Shown one piece after another: positions 37,094 through 45,058 of a DNA stretch of 64,000 nt; positions within the stretch are counted from its first letter, which is position 1, and every line of letters begins with the position of its first letter. The position numbers were made by a program, and so were the translations under genes. The notes beneath the pieces are model-generated. The model ran no database searches. It saw only the letters and a list, made by a program, of their open reading frames with translations, and had not been told where the DNA came from. The stretch spans positions 16,957 through 80,956 of the forward strand of contig NZ_JALJQZ010000020.1 of the NCBI RefSeq assembly GCF_022968395.1, read 5' to 3'. Source of the DNA: Affinirhizobium lemnae (GTDB lineage: Bacteria > Pseudomonadota > Alphaproteobacteria > Rhizobiales > Rhizobiaceae).

Positions 37094-38503
37094 ATGGTAT
37101 TTCTTTCCAAAGGTTCAGCCCTGCCAGCCAATGTACGTCGCCCCGGATATGATCGGAATAGACTGAAACCCGGTATCCTCCACATCGGTCTCGGCGCCTT
37201 TCATCGCGCTCACCAGGCGGTCTATACGCAGAGAGCCCTTGAGGCGCAGTTTGGTGACTGGGGGATTGTGGCCGTAAACCTTCGTTCGCCGGAACCGGTG
37301 GAGGCGCTCGCCGCGCAGGATGGGCTTTATTCCATCACGGTGCGGAGCGAGGCAGGAGACAGTTCAGAAGTTTTGGGGGCAACGGTCGACTGGATCTGCG
37401 CTGCGAAGGACGGACAACGCGTCCTCGATTATCTGGCTGATCCGGCCATCAGGATCGTGACCATGACTGTCTCGGAGAAAGCCTATGGGTTGCATCCGGT
37501 GACTGGCGGACTTGACCATGACCACGCAGCCGTGGCGCATGACCTCGCGAACCCGCATAAGCCAAGCGGTGTGCTCGGTTTCATCGTTGAAGGTCTGGCA
37601 CTCCGCCATGCTGCGGGGTTGAAGCCCTTTACGGTTCTCTGCTGTGATAACCTTCCCTCCAACGGCAGGGTCATTCAGCGGCTGGTGCTGGACATGGCCC
37701 GTACCAAAGGTGCCGGTCTGGCAGACTGGATCGAACGGGAAGGCGCTTTTCCGTGCTCGATGGTGGATCGGATCGTTCCTGCCGCAACCGAAGAAACCCG
37801 GCAGCGTGCTGCCTCTCTTCTCGGCGTGGATGATCGACTGGCACTTGATACCGAACCGTTCTTGCAATGGGTGATCGAGGACAGGTTTGTCGAAGGGCGT
37901 CCTGCGTGGGAAGCGGGAGGAGCGATTTTCGCCGAAAACGTCGAGCCCTATGAAAAGATGAAGCTCCGCCTGCTGAACGGCTCGCACACGTTGCTTGCAC
38001 ATCTCGGCATTCTCAACGGCCTTGATTATATTCGCGAGGTCATGGCGGTTCCCGAACTGGCCGCGAAGACGCGCAAGCACATGGAGGAAGTGGTCAGCAC
38101 TCTCGACCCCGTGCCAGGAATTGATCTTCCAGCCTATATCGATGAGCTTCTCGCCCGCTTCGCCAATCCGACGATTGCGCATCGCAACATACAAATCTCG
38201 CTGGATACGACGCAGAAATTGCCGCAACGTCTGCTGGCCCCCGCGATCGATGCCCTGATGCAGGGAGAAACTGCGGGCGCAACAGCCTATGCTGTCGGCA
38301 CATGGATGGCTGCAGTGCGCAAGCGTGGAGACTGCGATGACCCCCGGCGTGCCGAAGTTCTGGCCGCCGCGCAAGGCATGAAGCCAAGCGACCCCTCAGC
38401 TTCGTTCTTTGCCATTCCTGGCCTTTTTCCTGAGGCGCTGAAGGAAGCGCGGAACTGGCGTGACCAGATCAACGCTTCCATTCGGGAGCATAAGGTTATT
38501 TGA
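37094..38503 (+). CDS. uxuB: Mannitol dehydrogenase-family fructuronate reductase-like protein
   Basis: Long-chain NAD-dependent dehydrogenase (469 residues) predicted to reduce fructuronate to D-mannonate, the substrate of the adjacent UxuA. Family signatures: HIGLGAFHRAHQAVYTQ (Rossmann loop), TMTVSEKAYGLHP, CCDNLPSNGRVIQRLVLDMA and the catalytic-lysine region EKMKLRLLNGSHTLLAHLG. GGAG lies upstream and the gene is two bases after uxuA. UxuC, the glucuronate isomerase that would supply fructuronate, is not seen in the window. Its stop overlaps the convergent dapA-like gene by eight bases. Mannitol or arabinitol dehydrogenase activity is an alternative, but uxuA linkage argues against it. 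Confidence 0.85.
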   Translation: MVFLSKGSALPANVRRPGYDRNRLKPGILHIGLGAFHRAHQAVYTQRALEAQFGDWGIVAVNLRSPEPVEALAAQDGLYSITVRSEAGDSSEVLGATVDWICAAKDGQRVLDYLADPAIRIVTMTVSEKAYGLHPVTGGLDHDHAAVAHDLANPHKPSGVLGFIVEGLALRHAAGLKPFTVLCCDNLPSNGRVIQRLVLDMARTKGAGLADWIEREGAFPCSMVDRIVPAATEETRQRAASLLGVDDRLALDTEPFLQWVIEDRFVEGRPAWEAGGAIFAENVEPYEKMKLRLLNGSHTLLAHLGILNGLDYIREVMAVPELAAKTRKHMEEVVSTLDPVPGIDLPAYIDELLARFANPTIAHRNIQISLDTTQKLPQRLLAPAIDALMQGETAGATAYAVGTWMAAVRKRGDCDDPRRAEVLAAAQGMKPSDPSASFFAIPGLFPEALKEARNWRDQINASIREHKVI

Positions 38504-39398
38504 CGCTCCAGCCTTCGATCAACTGGCGCAGTGTTTCCCGGTCTGCCTCATCCAGGCGTGGCAGTCCGGGGACGCGCACCGGACCAACCTGCAGTCCCTG
38601 AATCTCAAGCGCTTCCTTGACGACCGTAACATTCGCACCGTTGCGGAACTTCGTCCGAAGACGCTCGAACAGCTCAATCTTCTCGACGACGAGTCTGGCG
38701 GTCTCGAAATCACCCTGGCTCAACGCCTTGTGAACTTCGAGAGACAGTTGCGGGGCGACATTGACGAGGCCGGATGTGAACCCTCTCGCACCCGCTGCGG
38801 CAAAGGCCGGAGCCCAGCTTTCCGCTAGGCCACAAACATAGAGAGCGCCGTTCGTATTGGAGGCAGAAATCGCGCGCGACAGCAGCATGAGATCAGTCGT
38901 CGCAAACTTGACACCAGCAATATTGGGATGATCGGCCAGCCGCTTCATGTCGTCTACGCTGAAGCCATCTGCGCGCACATAAGCTACCAGCGGCAGTTCG
39001 CTTCCTTCTGCCAATCCCTGGAAATAGTCGATTTGTGACTGAGGGGCAGCAAAGGGGTCAACCGGTTGGTGGGACATGACCGCACTTGCGCCGATTTCCT
39101 TGGCGCGCCGCGCCATTTGCAGGGCTTCGCGCTGGGAGCGACCGATTGCAGCGGTGACGGGAGCTTTGCCGCTGACGCCCGCAACTGCTGCGTCCTGAAC
39201 CTTGTAGATTTCATCGACCGTGAGAGCATAGAACTCCCCGGTGTTTCCGGCAGCCACAATATTGTGGATGCCAGCATCCGCGACGCGACGATAGACTTCG
39301 CGGGTGACCTCCGGGTTCACTTCTCCGGCAGAATCATAGGCAGTAACCGGCACACCGGATACGCCGGCGAGGGCCGACTTGATGGCTTGAATGGACAT
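38496..39398 (-). CDS. DapA (DHDPS/NAL)-family lyase, sugar-acid type
   Basis: TIM-barrel class I aldolase or dehydratase (300 residues) predicted to act on a 2-keto-3-deoxy sugar acid. The Schiff-base lysine is Lys164 in IAGVKFATTD, and GNTGEFYALT matches the family GTTGE motif. The catalytic tyrosine is probably Tyr140 (PLVAYVRADG), but the usual YNxP context is missing, which argues against true dihydrodipicolinate synthase. It is the last gene of a minus-strand operon with a lactonase, a GntR regulator and an RraA-like protein, and overlaps the convergent uxuB-like gene by eight bases. GAAAGG precedes the start. Confidence 0.83.
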   Translation of the reverse strand: MSIQAIKSALAGVSGVPVTAYDSAGEVNPEVTREVYRRVADAGIHNIVAAGNTGEFYALTVDEIYKVQDAAVAGVSGKAPVTAAIGRSQREALQMARRAKEIGASAVMSHQPVDPFAAPQSQIDYFQGLAEGSELPLVAYVRADGFSVDDMKRLADHPNIAGVKFATTDLMLLSRAISASNTNGALYVCGLAESWAPAFAAAGARGFTSGLVNVAPQLSLEVHKALSQGDFETARLVVEKIELFERLRTKFRNGANVTVVKEALEIQGLQVGPVRVPGLPRLDEADRETLRQLIEGWSVK

Positions 39399-39422
39399 GG
39401 GAAACCTTTCGGAGAATCGGAT

Positions 39423-40304
39423 TCAGATAGGGAAACGGGGAACCGGCACGCCGGTCACATCTACGTCGAGGGCGACGACGGTTCCGTGCTCCATTTCGCC
39501 ATTCACCTCACGCGCAAGCGTTGTGACGAAAAGGGTTCGAAGATCCGGACCGCCGAAACACGGCATGGTCGGTCCGCTCAGCGGCAGTTGATAGAGTTCG
39601 ACGATCTCACCGTCCGGGTTGATCCGGTTCAGCTTTCCGTCCAGCACTCCAGCACTCCAGTAGAAGCCATCCGTGTCGATGGCGGCCCCATCCGGACGGC
39701 CTTCTGCATTGGTAAATTTGGTCAGCCTTCTGGCCGGCCCGAGCGAGCCGGTAGCAGGGTCAAAGTCAAAACTTTGAAGAAATTGGCCGCTGCTATCGGA
39801 ATGGAACATTGTTCTGCCATCTGCACTCCATGCCAAGCCGTTGGAGGTGAGCAGACCATCTTCGATGATCGTCTGAAACGTTCCATCGGGAGCCACCCGG
39901 TAGAGGCGTCCATTGCCGGTTTGCGGCGTTGCCTCATCTCTTGTTCCGATCCAGAAATGCCCATCAGGCCCCACCTTGCCATCGTTCAAACGGCTGTCAG
40001 GACGACCACCATCCGGATTGCAGAACAAGGTCAGCGCGCCGGATTCAGGGTCCATGACGTGGACGCCGGTTTGTAATGCCACGATGATTTTGCCGCTTTC
40101 GCAGAGCGCTAGGCTACCGATCAATGCGGGCATTGGATAATGGCTCAGGCTCCCATTCGCACGGATACAGTAGACGGCGGGAGCCAGAACATCCACCAAC
40201 CACAAATCCCCTGTCCGGTCGTCCCATGTCGGCGACTCCCCGACCCTCAAAGGCGTGTCCATGAGACGGCGCACCTTCGGATGTATCACGCGTGGCGATG
40301 GCAT
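39423..40304 (-). CDS. SMP-30/gluconolactonase-family lactonase
   Basis: Six-bladed propeller lactonase (293 residues) expected to hydrolyse a sugar-1,4/1,5-lactone to the aldonate. The metal ligands of the family are all visible: Glu23 (GESPTWD), Asn155 (TSNGLAWS) and Asp205 (GRPDGAAIDTDG), with the substrate-side SRLNDGKVGPDGHFWIGT stretch around residue 107. The frame opens at 40322, but the ATG at 40304 is preferred because TTGGAGGAC lies directly upstream of it. It sits 24 bases before the dapA-like gene in the same operon, so lactone hydrolysis and keto-deoxy-acid cleavage are probably parts of one pathway. Confidence 0.88.
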   Translation of the reverse strand: MPSPRVIHPKVRRLMDTPLRVGESPTWDDRTGDLWLVDVLAPAVYCIRANGSLSHYPMPALIGSLALCESGKIIVALQTGVHVMDPESGALTLFCNPDGGRPDSRLNDGKVGPDGHFWIGTRDEATPQTGNGRLYRVAPDGTFQTIIEDGLLTSNGLAWSADGRTMFHSDSSGQFLQSFDFDPATGSLGPARRLTKFTNAEGRPDGAAIDTDGFYWSAGVLDGKLNRINPDGEIVELYQLPLSGPTMPCFGGPDLRTLFVTTLAREVNGEMEHGTVVALDVDVTGVPVPRFPI

Positions 40305-40368
40305 AATGTCCTCCAATTGCATGCTTTACCCAAGACAGGCGACGTCTCCCCACGCCGTGCCTTGCTGG

Positions 40369-41082
40369 TCATACGCCCTGGAACATGCGCGCGCGGGCGT
40401 TCAATATGTGTGTCTTCATTGCCCCATGGGCCCGCTGCTCATCGCGCGCGAAGATGGCCGCAACGATTTCCGCGTGCTCATCCTGGACGGCACGAACATG
40501 CGCTGGCGTTCTCTTCAGGCTGAGCGAACGGGTAACCGACATGCCGATGGCGATATGCGGTTTGAACCATTCCCTGACCAGCGTATGGAACTGGTTGCCT
40601 GTCGCAAGGGCAATGGCGTCGTGCAAAGCCTGATCTTCTTTCGCGCCAAGATCCCCTCGCTGCAGACAGGCTTCCAATTCGTCGAACCTCGACTCGATGA
40701 GGGATTTGTCCTGCATCTGCCAGTTTTTCGCCGCCAGGGAGGCGGCTTCCGCTTCCAGCCCTGCGCGAAATTCGAAGAAGCGCTGTACGTCGGCCAGGGA
40801 GCCGACTGGCACTTCCGTGAGGACAGACTGATCCGGCCGCTGGCGGACATAAGAACCCGAACCCTTGCGAGATACGATCAACTGGTCCGCGCGGAGCTTT
40901 TCCAGAGCCTCGCGGACGACGGGTCGCGACGCACCCAGCATTGTCGAGAGGTTGGTCTCCGAAGGCAGTCGTTCGTTGACTGGAAACCGACCATCAGCAA
41001 TCATTCCGACGATCTTCTCGTAGATGATGTCGCTGAACCGCGGGTCCTGTCTCTGGCTCGCAATGAGCTCGGGTTTGTTCAT
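40369..41082 (-). CDS. FadR-subfamily GntR regulator
   Basis: DNA-binding regulator (237 residues): winged helix at about residues 15-85 (SETNLSTMLGASRPVVREAL, wing SRKGSGSYVRQRP) and FCD domain (DQALHDAIALATGNQFHTLV, QDEHAEIVAAIFARD, MKTHILNARARM). The start overlaps the stop of the upstream rraA-like gene as TGATG, so both are co-translated. Sited within the lactonase/dapA operon and close to a divergent Dpp-type importer; the 12-base direct repeats in the intergenic promoter (41867-41898) are candidate operators. Ligand unknown, probably an aldonate or 2-keto-3-deoxy acid. Confidence 0.88.
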   Translation of the reverse strand: MNKPELIASQRQDPRFSDIIYEKIVGMIADGRFPVNERLPSETNLSTMLGASRPVVREALEKLRADQLIVSRKGSGSYVRQRPDQSVLTEVPVGSLADVQRFFEFRAGLEAEAASLAAKNWQMQDKSLIESRFDELEACLQRGDLGAKEDQALHDAIALATGNQFHTLVREWFKPHIAIGMSVTRSLSLKRTPAHVRAVQDEHAEIVAAIFARDEQRAHGAMKTHILNARARMFQGV

Positions 41083-41795
41083 CAGCGCCCCTTTTCCTTT
41101 CGCCAGGCGGCGAATTCTTTTTCGGCTTCCGGGCTTGGCGGATAGATGCCGAAAATCGATCGACCTGAGCGGACCTGTTCTTCGACGAAGTCCTCGAAAA
41201 CCGTCTGTTCGAAGGCTTCGTTTGCCACGTCCTCGGCGATATCGGAAGGGATAACGACAACGCCTTCGTTGTCACCGACCAGAATGTCTCCTGGATAAAC
41301 TGCAACATCACCGCAGCCGATGGGCTGGTTGATGTCCAGGGCATGGTGACGGATCAGGTTGGTCGGCGCCGATGGAGCAGCGTGATAAGCGGGGAAGGGG
41401 AGTTCGGCGATATCTGGCGTGTCCCGGAACCCTCCGTCGGTCACGACGCCCGCAACTCCGCGCTTCCAGAGACGCGTTACCAGAATGCTCCCGGCAGATG
41501 CAGCGCTTGGATCCTTGCGGCTGTCCATGACCAGAACTGCCCCTTCCGGGCATTCTTCCACAGCGCGACGCTGCGGATGACCGCGGTCTGCAAAAACACC
41601 AAGATGATCAAGATCTTCGCGGGCGGGAATGTAACGCAAGGTATAGGCTGGCCCCACCATGCGCGGTGCATCATGGTTGATCTTGTGAATGCCGGCGATG
41701 AAGACATTGCGAAAGCCACGTTTCAGCATGACAGTCGTCAAGGTTGCGGTCGAAACCGCTTTCAATTTGTCACGCGCCGCTTCGCTGACTGCCAT
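41082..41795 (-). CDS. RraA/HMG-aldolase-like family protein
   Basis: Protein of 237 residues in the family shared by RraA (RNase E inhibitor) and class II 4-hydroxy-4-methyl-2-oxoglutarate/oxaloacetate aldolases. The motif with the substrate Arg and metal-ligand Asp is present (VVTDGGFRDTPDI), as are PEGAVLVMDSRKDP and VAVYPGDILVGDNEGVVVIP. The start is placed at 41795, behind GGGAGAAG; the frame is open up to 41882. Association with sugar-acid enzymes suggests an aldolase or decarboxylase of a keto acid rather than an RNase regulator. First gene of the minus-strand operon, with a good promoter just upstream (41856-41882). Confidence 0.85.
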   Translation of the reverse strand: MAVSEAARDKLKAVSTATLTTVMLKRGFRNVFIAGIHKINHDAPRMVGPAYTLRYIPAREDLDHLGVFADRGHPQRRAVEECPEGAVLVMDSRKDPSAASAGSILVTRLWKRGVAGVVTDGGFRDTPDIAELPFPAYHAAPSAPTNLIRHHALDINQPIGCGDVAVYPGDILVGDNEGVVVIPSDIAEDVANEAFEQTVFEDFVEEQVRSGRSIFGIYPPSPEAEKEFAAWRKEKGR

Positions 41796-41854
41796 TTCGT
41801 CTTCTCCCTTTGAAACCCCTCGGCGAACCCCGTGGGCTCGCAATATCGCGGCAG

Positions 41855-41914
41855 ATTTATAAAAGCTGTAAAAATCTGTCAATACTTGTAATCATCTGAA
41901 AACGTGCATATGGT
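41855..41914. promoter_or_regulatory. Divergent promoters with two 12-base direct repeats
   Basis: Minus-strand promoter: TTGACA (41877-41882, complement) with TATAAA (41856-41861, complement), spacing 15 (16 if the -10 is ATAAAT). Plus-strand promoter: TTGTAA (41886-41891) and TATGGT (41909-41914), spacing 17. TGTAAAAATCTG (41867-41878) and TGTAATCATCTG (41887-41898) match at 10 of 12 positions and start exactly 20 bases apart, so one regulator could face both promoters. Confidence 0.55.
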
Positions 41915-41997
41915 TTGACCGCTGGCCTGGAGGGGCCGCATCGGTGCTGCGAGGAGTCGGCGGCACGGATGCCATTCAGTTTCTGGAGGAGAAGACG

Positions 41998-43947
41998 ATG
42001 GGTGACGGGGATAACAAGATGCCGGGCGTTTCACGCCGTACGGTTCTGGCAGGCATCGGGGCGGCGGCGGCCATGTCGCTTGCGCCACGGGGTGCTTCGG
42101 CTGCGACTGGCAAAGAGGCGCCTCAGCTTGCGGCGATGGTAAAAGACGGGAAGCTTCCGCCGCTTGCCGAGCGTATTCCGCCGAAGCCGATGGTGGTGAA
42201 GCCGTTCGAAAAAATCGGTTCCTATGGCGGCTCTCTGCGCCGTGGCCTGCGTGGCTCGTCCGACCATAACGGCATTTTGCGCATGGTTGGCAACCAGGGC
42301 CTGGTGCGCTGGAACATGGACTTCACCGAGGTTCTGCCCAACCTTGCAGAGAAGTGGGAAGTCAGCGCGGACGCGACAGAGTTCACCTTCCATCTGTTGC
42401 AGGGTGTAAAGTGGTCTGACGGCAACCCGTTTACTGCCGATGACGTTGTTTTTGCTATCGAAGATTGCGTCAAGAACAAGGAGCTATACAGCGCTACCCC
42501 GGCGCAGCTTTCCGTTGCAGGCAAGGCAGTCGAAGTCACCAAGGTTGATGACTACACGGTCAAGTTCAAGTTTGCCGGGCCGAATGCGCTCTATCTTGAA
42601 AACCTCGCCACGCCGCTTGGCCAGCACCCCACGCTGTTTGCAAAACACTACTGCAGCAAGTTCCTGCCCAAGTACAATCCGAAGCTGGCCGATGATGTGA
42701 AGGCAGCGGGCGTCAACAGCTGGCCCGAACTCTTCCGTGCAAAGTGCGGCGATATCGAAATTCCGTCTCGCTGGGGCAATGTCGAAAAGCCGACTCTCGA
42801 CCCCTGGGTCGTCAAGGAAGCCTATTCCGGCGGTGCAACACGCGTGCTGATGACGCGTAATCCTTACTTCTGGCAGGTCGATACCGAAGGTAACCAGTTG
42901 CCCTATATCGATGAAATCAACTTCGGCATCAGCCAGGATGTCGAATCGCTGATGCTGAACGTCATCTCCGGCAAGATCGATATTCAGGAGCGCCATGTCA
43001 GCGTTCTCGCGAATAAGCCAACGCTTTCCGAGAACATGAAAAAGGGCGATTACCGCCTGCTGACGCTGATCCCCTCTGCCTCGCAGCAGTGCCAGATCTA
43101 CCTGAACATGACGCACAAAGATCCGGCGATGCGCAAGATGTTCGCCGACAAGTCGTTCCGGCAGGCACTGTCTCTCGGCATGAATCGCCAGGAAATCATC
43201 GATATCGTCTACTTCGGCCAGAGCGAGCCCTATCAGGCAGGACCACGCCCCACACATCCGTGGTACCATGAAAAGCTCGGGCGGCAGTTCACGCAGTTCG
43301 ATGCAGCCAAAGCAAACGAACTTCTGGATAAGGCGGGTTACAGCAAGAAGAATGCCAATGGTATCCGTCTGCGGCCAGATGGTCAGCCGGTCTTCTTTGC
43401 CATCGATGTGATCCCGACGCTCTATCCGGATCTGGTCGACGTGCTGGAACTGGTGAAGACGCAGTGGGCAGGTATCGGTGTCGACATCAAGGTCAACACC
43501 ATCGAGCGCGCGCTTTATTATACACGCGGTGACGACAACGCTCATGATGCGGCGGTCTGGCCGGGTCCGGGCGGTCTGGATCCGATGCTTGATCCGCGCG
43601 ACTTCTTCGCGTTCCACCCGCAGGGCTCCCGTTATGCCATTCCGTGGACGCTCTGGTACACGTCCAACGGTGCAAAGGGCGAAGAGCCGCCGGAAAGCCA
43701 GAAGAAGCGCTTCAAGCTGTTTGATGAGGCGCGTTCCACGGCGGACCTGCAAAAGCGCGGCGCGATCATGAAGCAACTCTTCGACATTACGGCTGAAGAG
43801 TTCGAAACGATCGGCGTATGCCTTGCGGTTGGCGGCTTTGGCGTCATCCGCAATAACCTGCGAAACGTTCCGGAAAAGCAGCCTGACAGCTGGTCCTGGC
43901 CGAACCCGGGTCCTGCTCTGCCGCAGCAATTCACCTTCAACACCTGA
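41998..43947 (+). CDS. Dpp/Opp-type ABC transporter substrate-binding protein with Tat signal
   Basis: Large periplasmic binding protein (649 residues, SBP_bac_5/cluster C). The N-terminus carries a twin-arginine signal (VSRRTVLAGIGAAAAMSLAP) followed by an alanine cleavage region near residue 35, so it is probably exported folded. Cluster C stretches such as WSDGNPFTADDVVFAIEDC and the LDKAGY segment are visible. The start at 41998 is preceded by GGAGGAG; the upstream frame to 41944 is not used. It is over 100 residues longer than peptide binders, as in sugar-oligomer binders of this class (for example alpha-galactoside or xyloglucan types). The neighbouring epimerase, lactonase and aldonate dehydratase suggest a carbohydrate ligand. 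Confidence 0.88.
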   Translation: MGDGDNKMPGVSRRTVLAGIGAAAAMSLAPRGASAATGKEAPQLAAMVKDGKLPPLAERIPPKPMVVKPFEKIGSYGGSLRRGLRGSSDHNGILRMVGNQGLVRWNMDFTEVLPNLAEKWEVSADATEFTFHLLQGVKWSDGNPFTADDVVFAIEDCVKNKELYSATPAQLSVAGKAVEVTKVDDYTVKFKFAGPNALYLENLATPLGQHPTLFAKHYCSKFLPKYNPKLADDVKAAGVNSWPELFRAKCGDIEIPSRWGNVEKPTLDPWVVKEAYSGGATRVLMTRNPYFWQVDTEGNQLPYIDEINFGISQDVESLMLNVISGKIDIQERHVSVLANKPTLSENMKKGDYRLLTLIPSASQQCQIYLNMTHKDPAMRKMFADKSFRQALSLGMNRQEIIDIVYFGQSEPYQAGPRPTHPWYHEKLGRQFTQFDAAKANELLDKAGYSKKNANGIRLRPDGQPVFFAIDVIPTLYPDLVDVLELVKTQWAGIGVDIKVNTIERALYYTRGDDNAHDAAVWPGPGGLDPMLDPRDFFAFHPQGSRYAIPWTLWYTSNGAKGEEPPESQKKRFKLFDEARSTADLQKRGAIMKQLFDITAEEFETIGVCLAVGGFGVIRNNLRNVPEKQPDSWSWPNPGPALPQQFTFNT

Positions 43948-43959
43948 TCACCAGAGCTG

Positions 43960-43983
43960 GCGCCGCCTTGTTGAGGGCGGCGC
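43960..43983 (+). promoter_or_regulatory. GC-rich intercistronic stem-loop after the Dpp-type binding protein gene
   Basis: GCGCCGCC (43960-43967) pairs perfectly with GGCGGCGC (43976-43983) across an 8-base loop, 12 bases after the stop and about 78 before the first permease gene. No T-run. Same arrangement as the hairpins after chvE and the TRAP binding-protein gene. Confidence 0.6.
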
Positions 43984-44061
43984 TCCATTCCACGAAGTTT
44001 CCCGGACGACAGCGCAGTATCGCTGCTGGCGTCCGGCGGACCTTGCTCACGAGTGCCTGCC

Positions 44062-45048
44062 ATGCTGAAATTTATCGGGAAACGGCTGCTCTGGATGATA
44101 CCATCCCTGTTCGCAGTCAGCTTTCTAGCTTTCGTGCTCATTCAGTTGCCACCGGGCGACTATGTCACCACCTATATCGCAACCCTTGCCGCTTCGAACG
44201 AAGTCGTTGACCAGAACACGGCTGCGCAATTGCGTGAACGTTTCGGCCTCGATGACCCCATGCTGGTCCAGTATGGCAAGTGGATGTGGGGCATTTTGAG
44301 CCGTGGCGATTTCGGCATCTCCTTCGAATGGCAGCAGCCTGTGTCTGGCCTGATCTGGGAGCGCATGGCGCTCACCCTCGTTCTCGCCATCGCAAGCCTT
44401 TTGGCAACTTGGGCAATCGCTCTGCCCATCGGCGTGTACTCAGCCGTCAAGAAGTACTCCATTGGCGACTATGCCTTCACGGCTTTCAGCTTCTTCGGAT
44501 TGTCTGTCCCCTCCTTTCTGCTGGCGCTCGTGCTGATGTATGTCGCAGCCGTCGAATTCGGAGCCGACGTCGGTGGCCTGTTCTCGCAGGAATACGAGAC
44601 AGCGCCGTGGAGCATCGCCAAGATGGTGGATCTCATGACCCACATCTGGTTGCCGGTGACCATTCTTGCTGTTTCGTCTACGGCCAGCCTCATTCGCGTC
44701 ATGCGCGCCAACATGCTGGACGAGCTGCCGAAACCCTATGTCACGACCGCACGCGCCAAGGGACTTTCCGAGTTTCGTCTGCTGACAAAGTACCCGATGC
44801 GCATCGCGCTCAACCCTTTCATCTCGACGATTGCCTGGCTCTTGCCGAACCTGATCTCCGGTTCGGTGGTGGTCGCGATCGTCCTGAACCTGCCGACGGC
44901 AGCGCCGCTTCTGCTCCAGGCGCTCATGGCGCAGGACATGTATCTGGCAGGTGCCTTCGTGCTTCTCATCTGCGCACTCACCCTCATCGGATCCCTGATC
45001 AGCGACATCCTGCTGGCCATGGTCGATCCCCGTATCCGTCTCGAATAG
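44062..45048 (+). CDS. Dpp/Opp-type ABC transporter permease, DppB class
   Basis: Inner-membrane permease (328 residues) with six hydrophobic segments and the DppB-type N-terminus (MLKFIGKRLLWMIPSLFAVS). The cytoplasmic EAA-type loop is present (TTARAKGLSEFRLLTKYPMR), the docking site for the ATPase. A GTG at 44053 would add three residues; the ATG at 44062 is preferred although neither has a strong ribosome site. It pairs with the permease encoded ten bases downstream. Confidence 0.9.
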   Translation: MLKFIGKRLLWMIPSLFAVSFLAFVLIQLPPGDYVTTYIATLAASNEVVDQNTAAQLRERFGLDDPMLVQYGKWMWGILSRGDFGISFEWQQPVSGLIWERMALTLVLAIASLLATWAIALPIGVYSAVKKYSIGDYAFTAFSFFGLSVPSFLLALVLMYVAAVEFGADVGGLFSQEYETAPWSIAKMVDLMTHIWLPVTILAVSSTASLIRVMRANMLDELPKPYVTTARAKGLSEFRLLTKYPMRIALNPFISTIAWLLPNLISGSVVVAIVLNLPTAAPLLLQALMAQDMYLAGAFVLLICALTLIGSLISDILLAMVDPRIRLE

Positions 45049-45058
45049 GAGGGCGACC

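Noticed and set aside
42484..43929. 481-codon minus-strand open frame
   Set aside because: Antisense to the Dpp-type binding-protein gene; no domain and unlikely residue composition.
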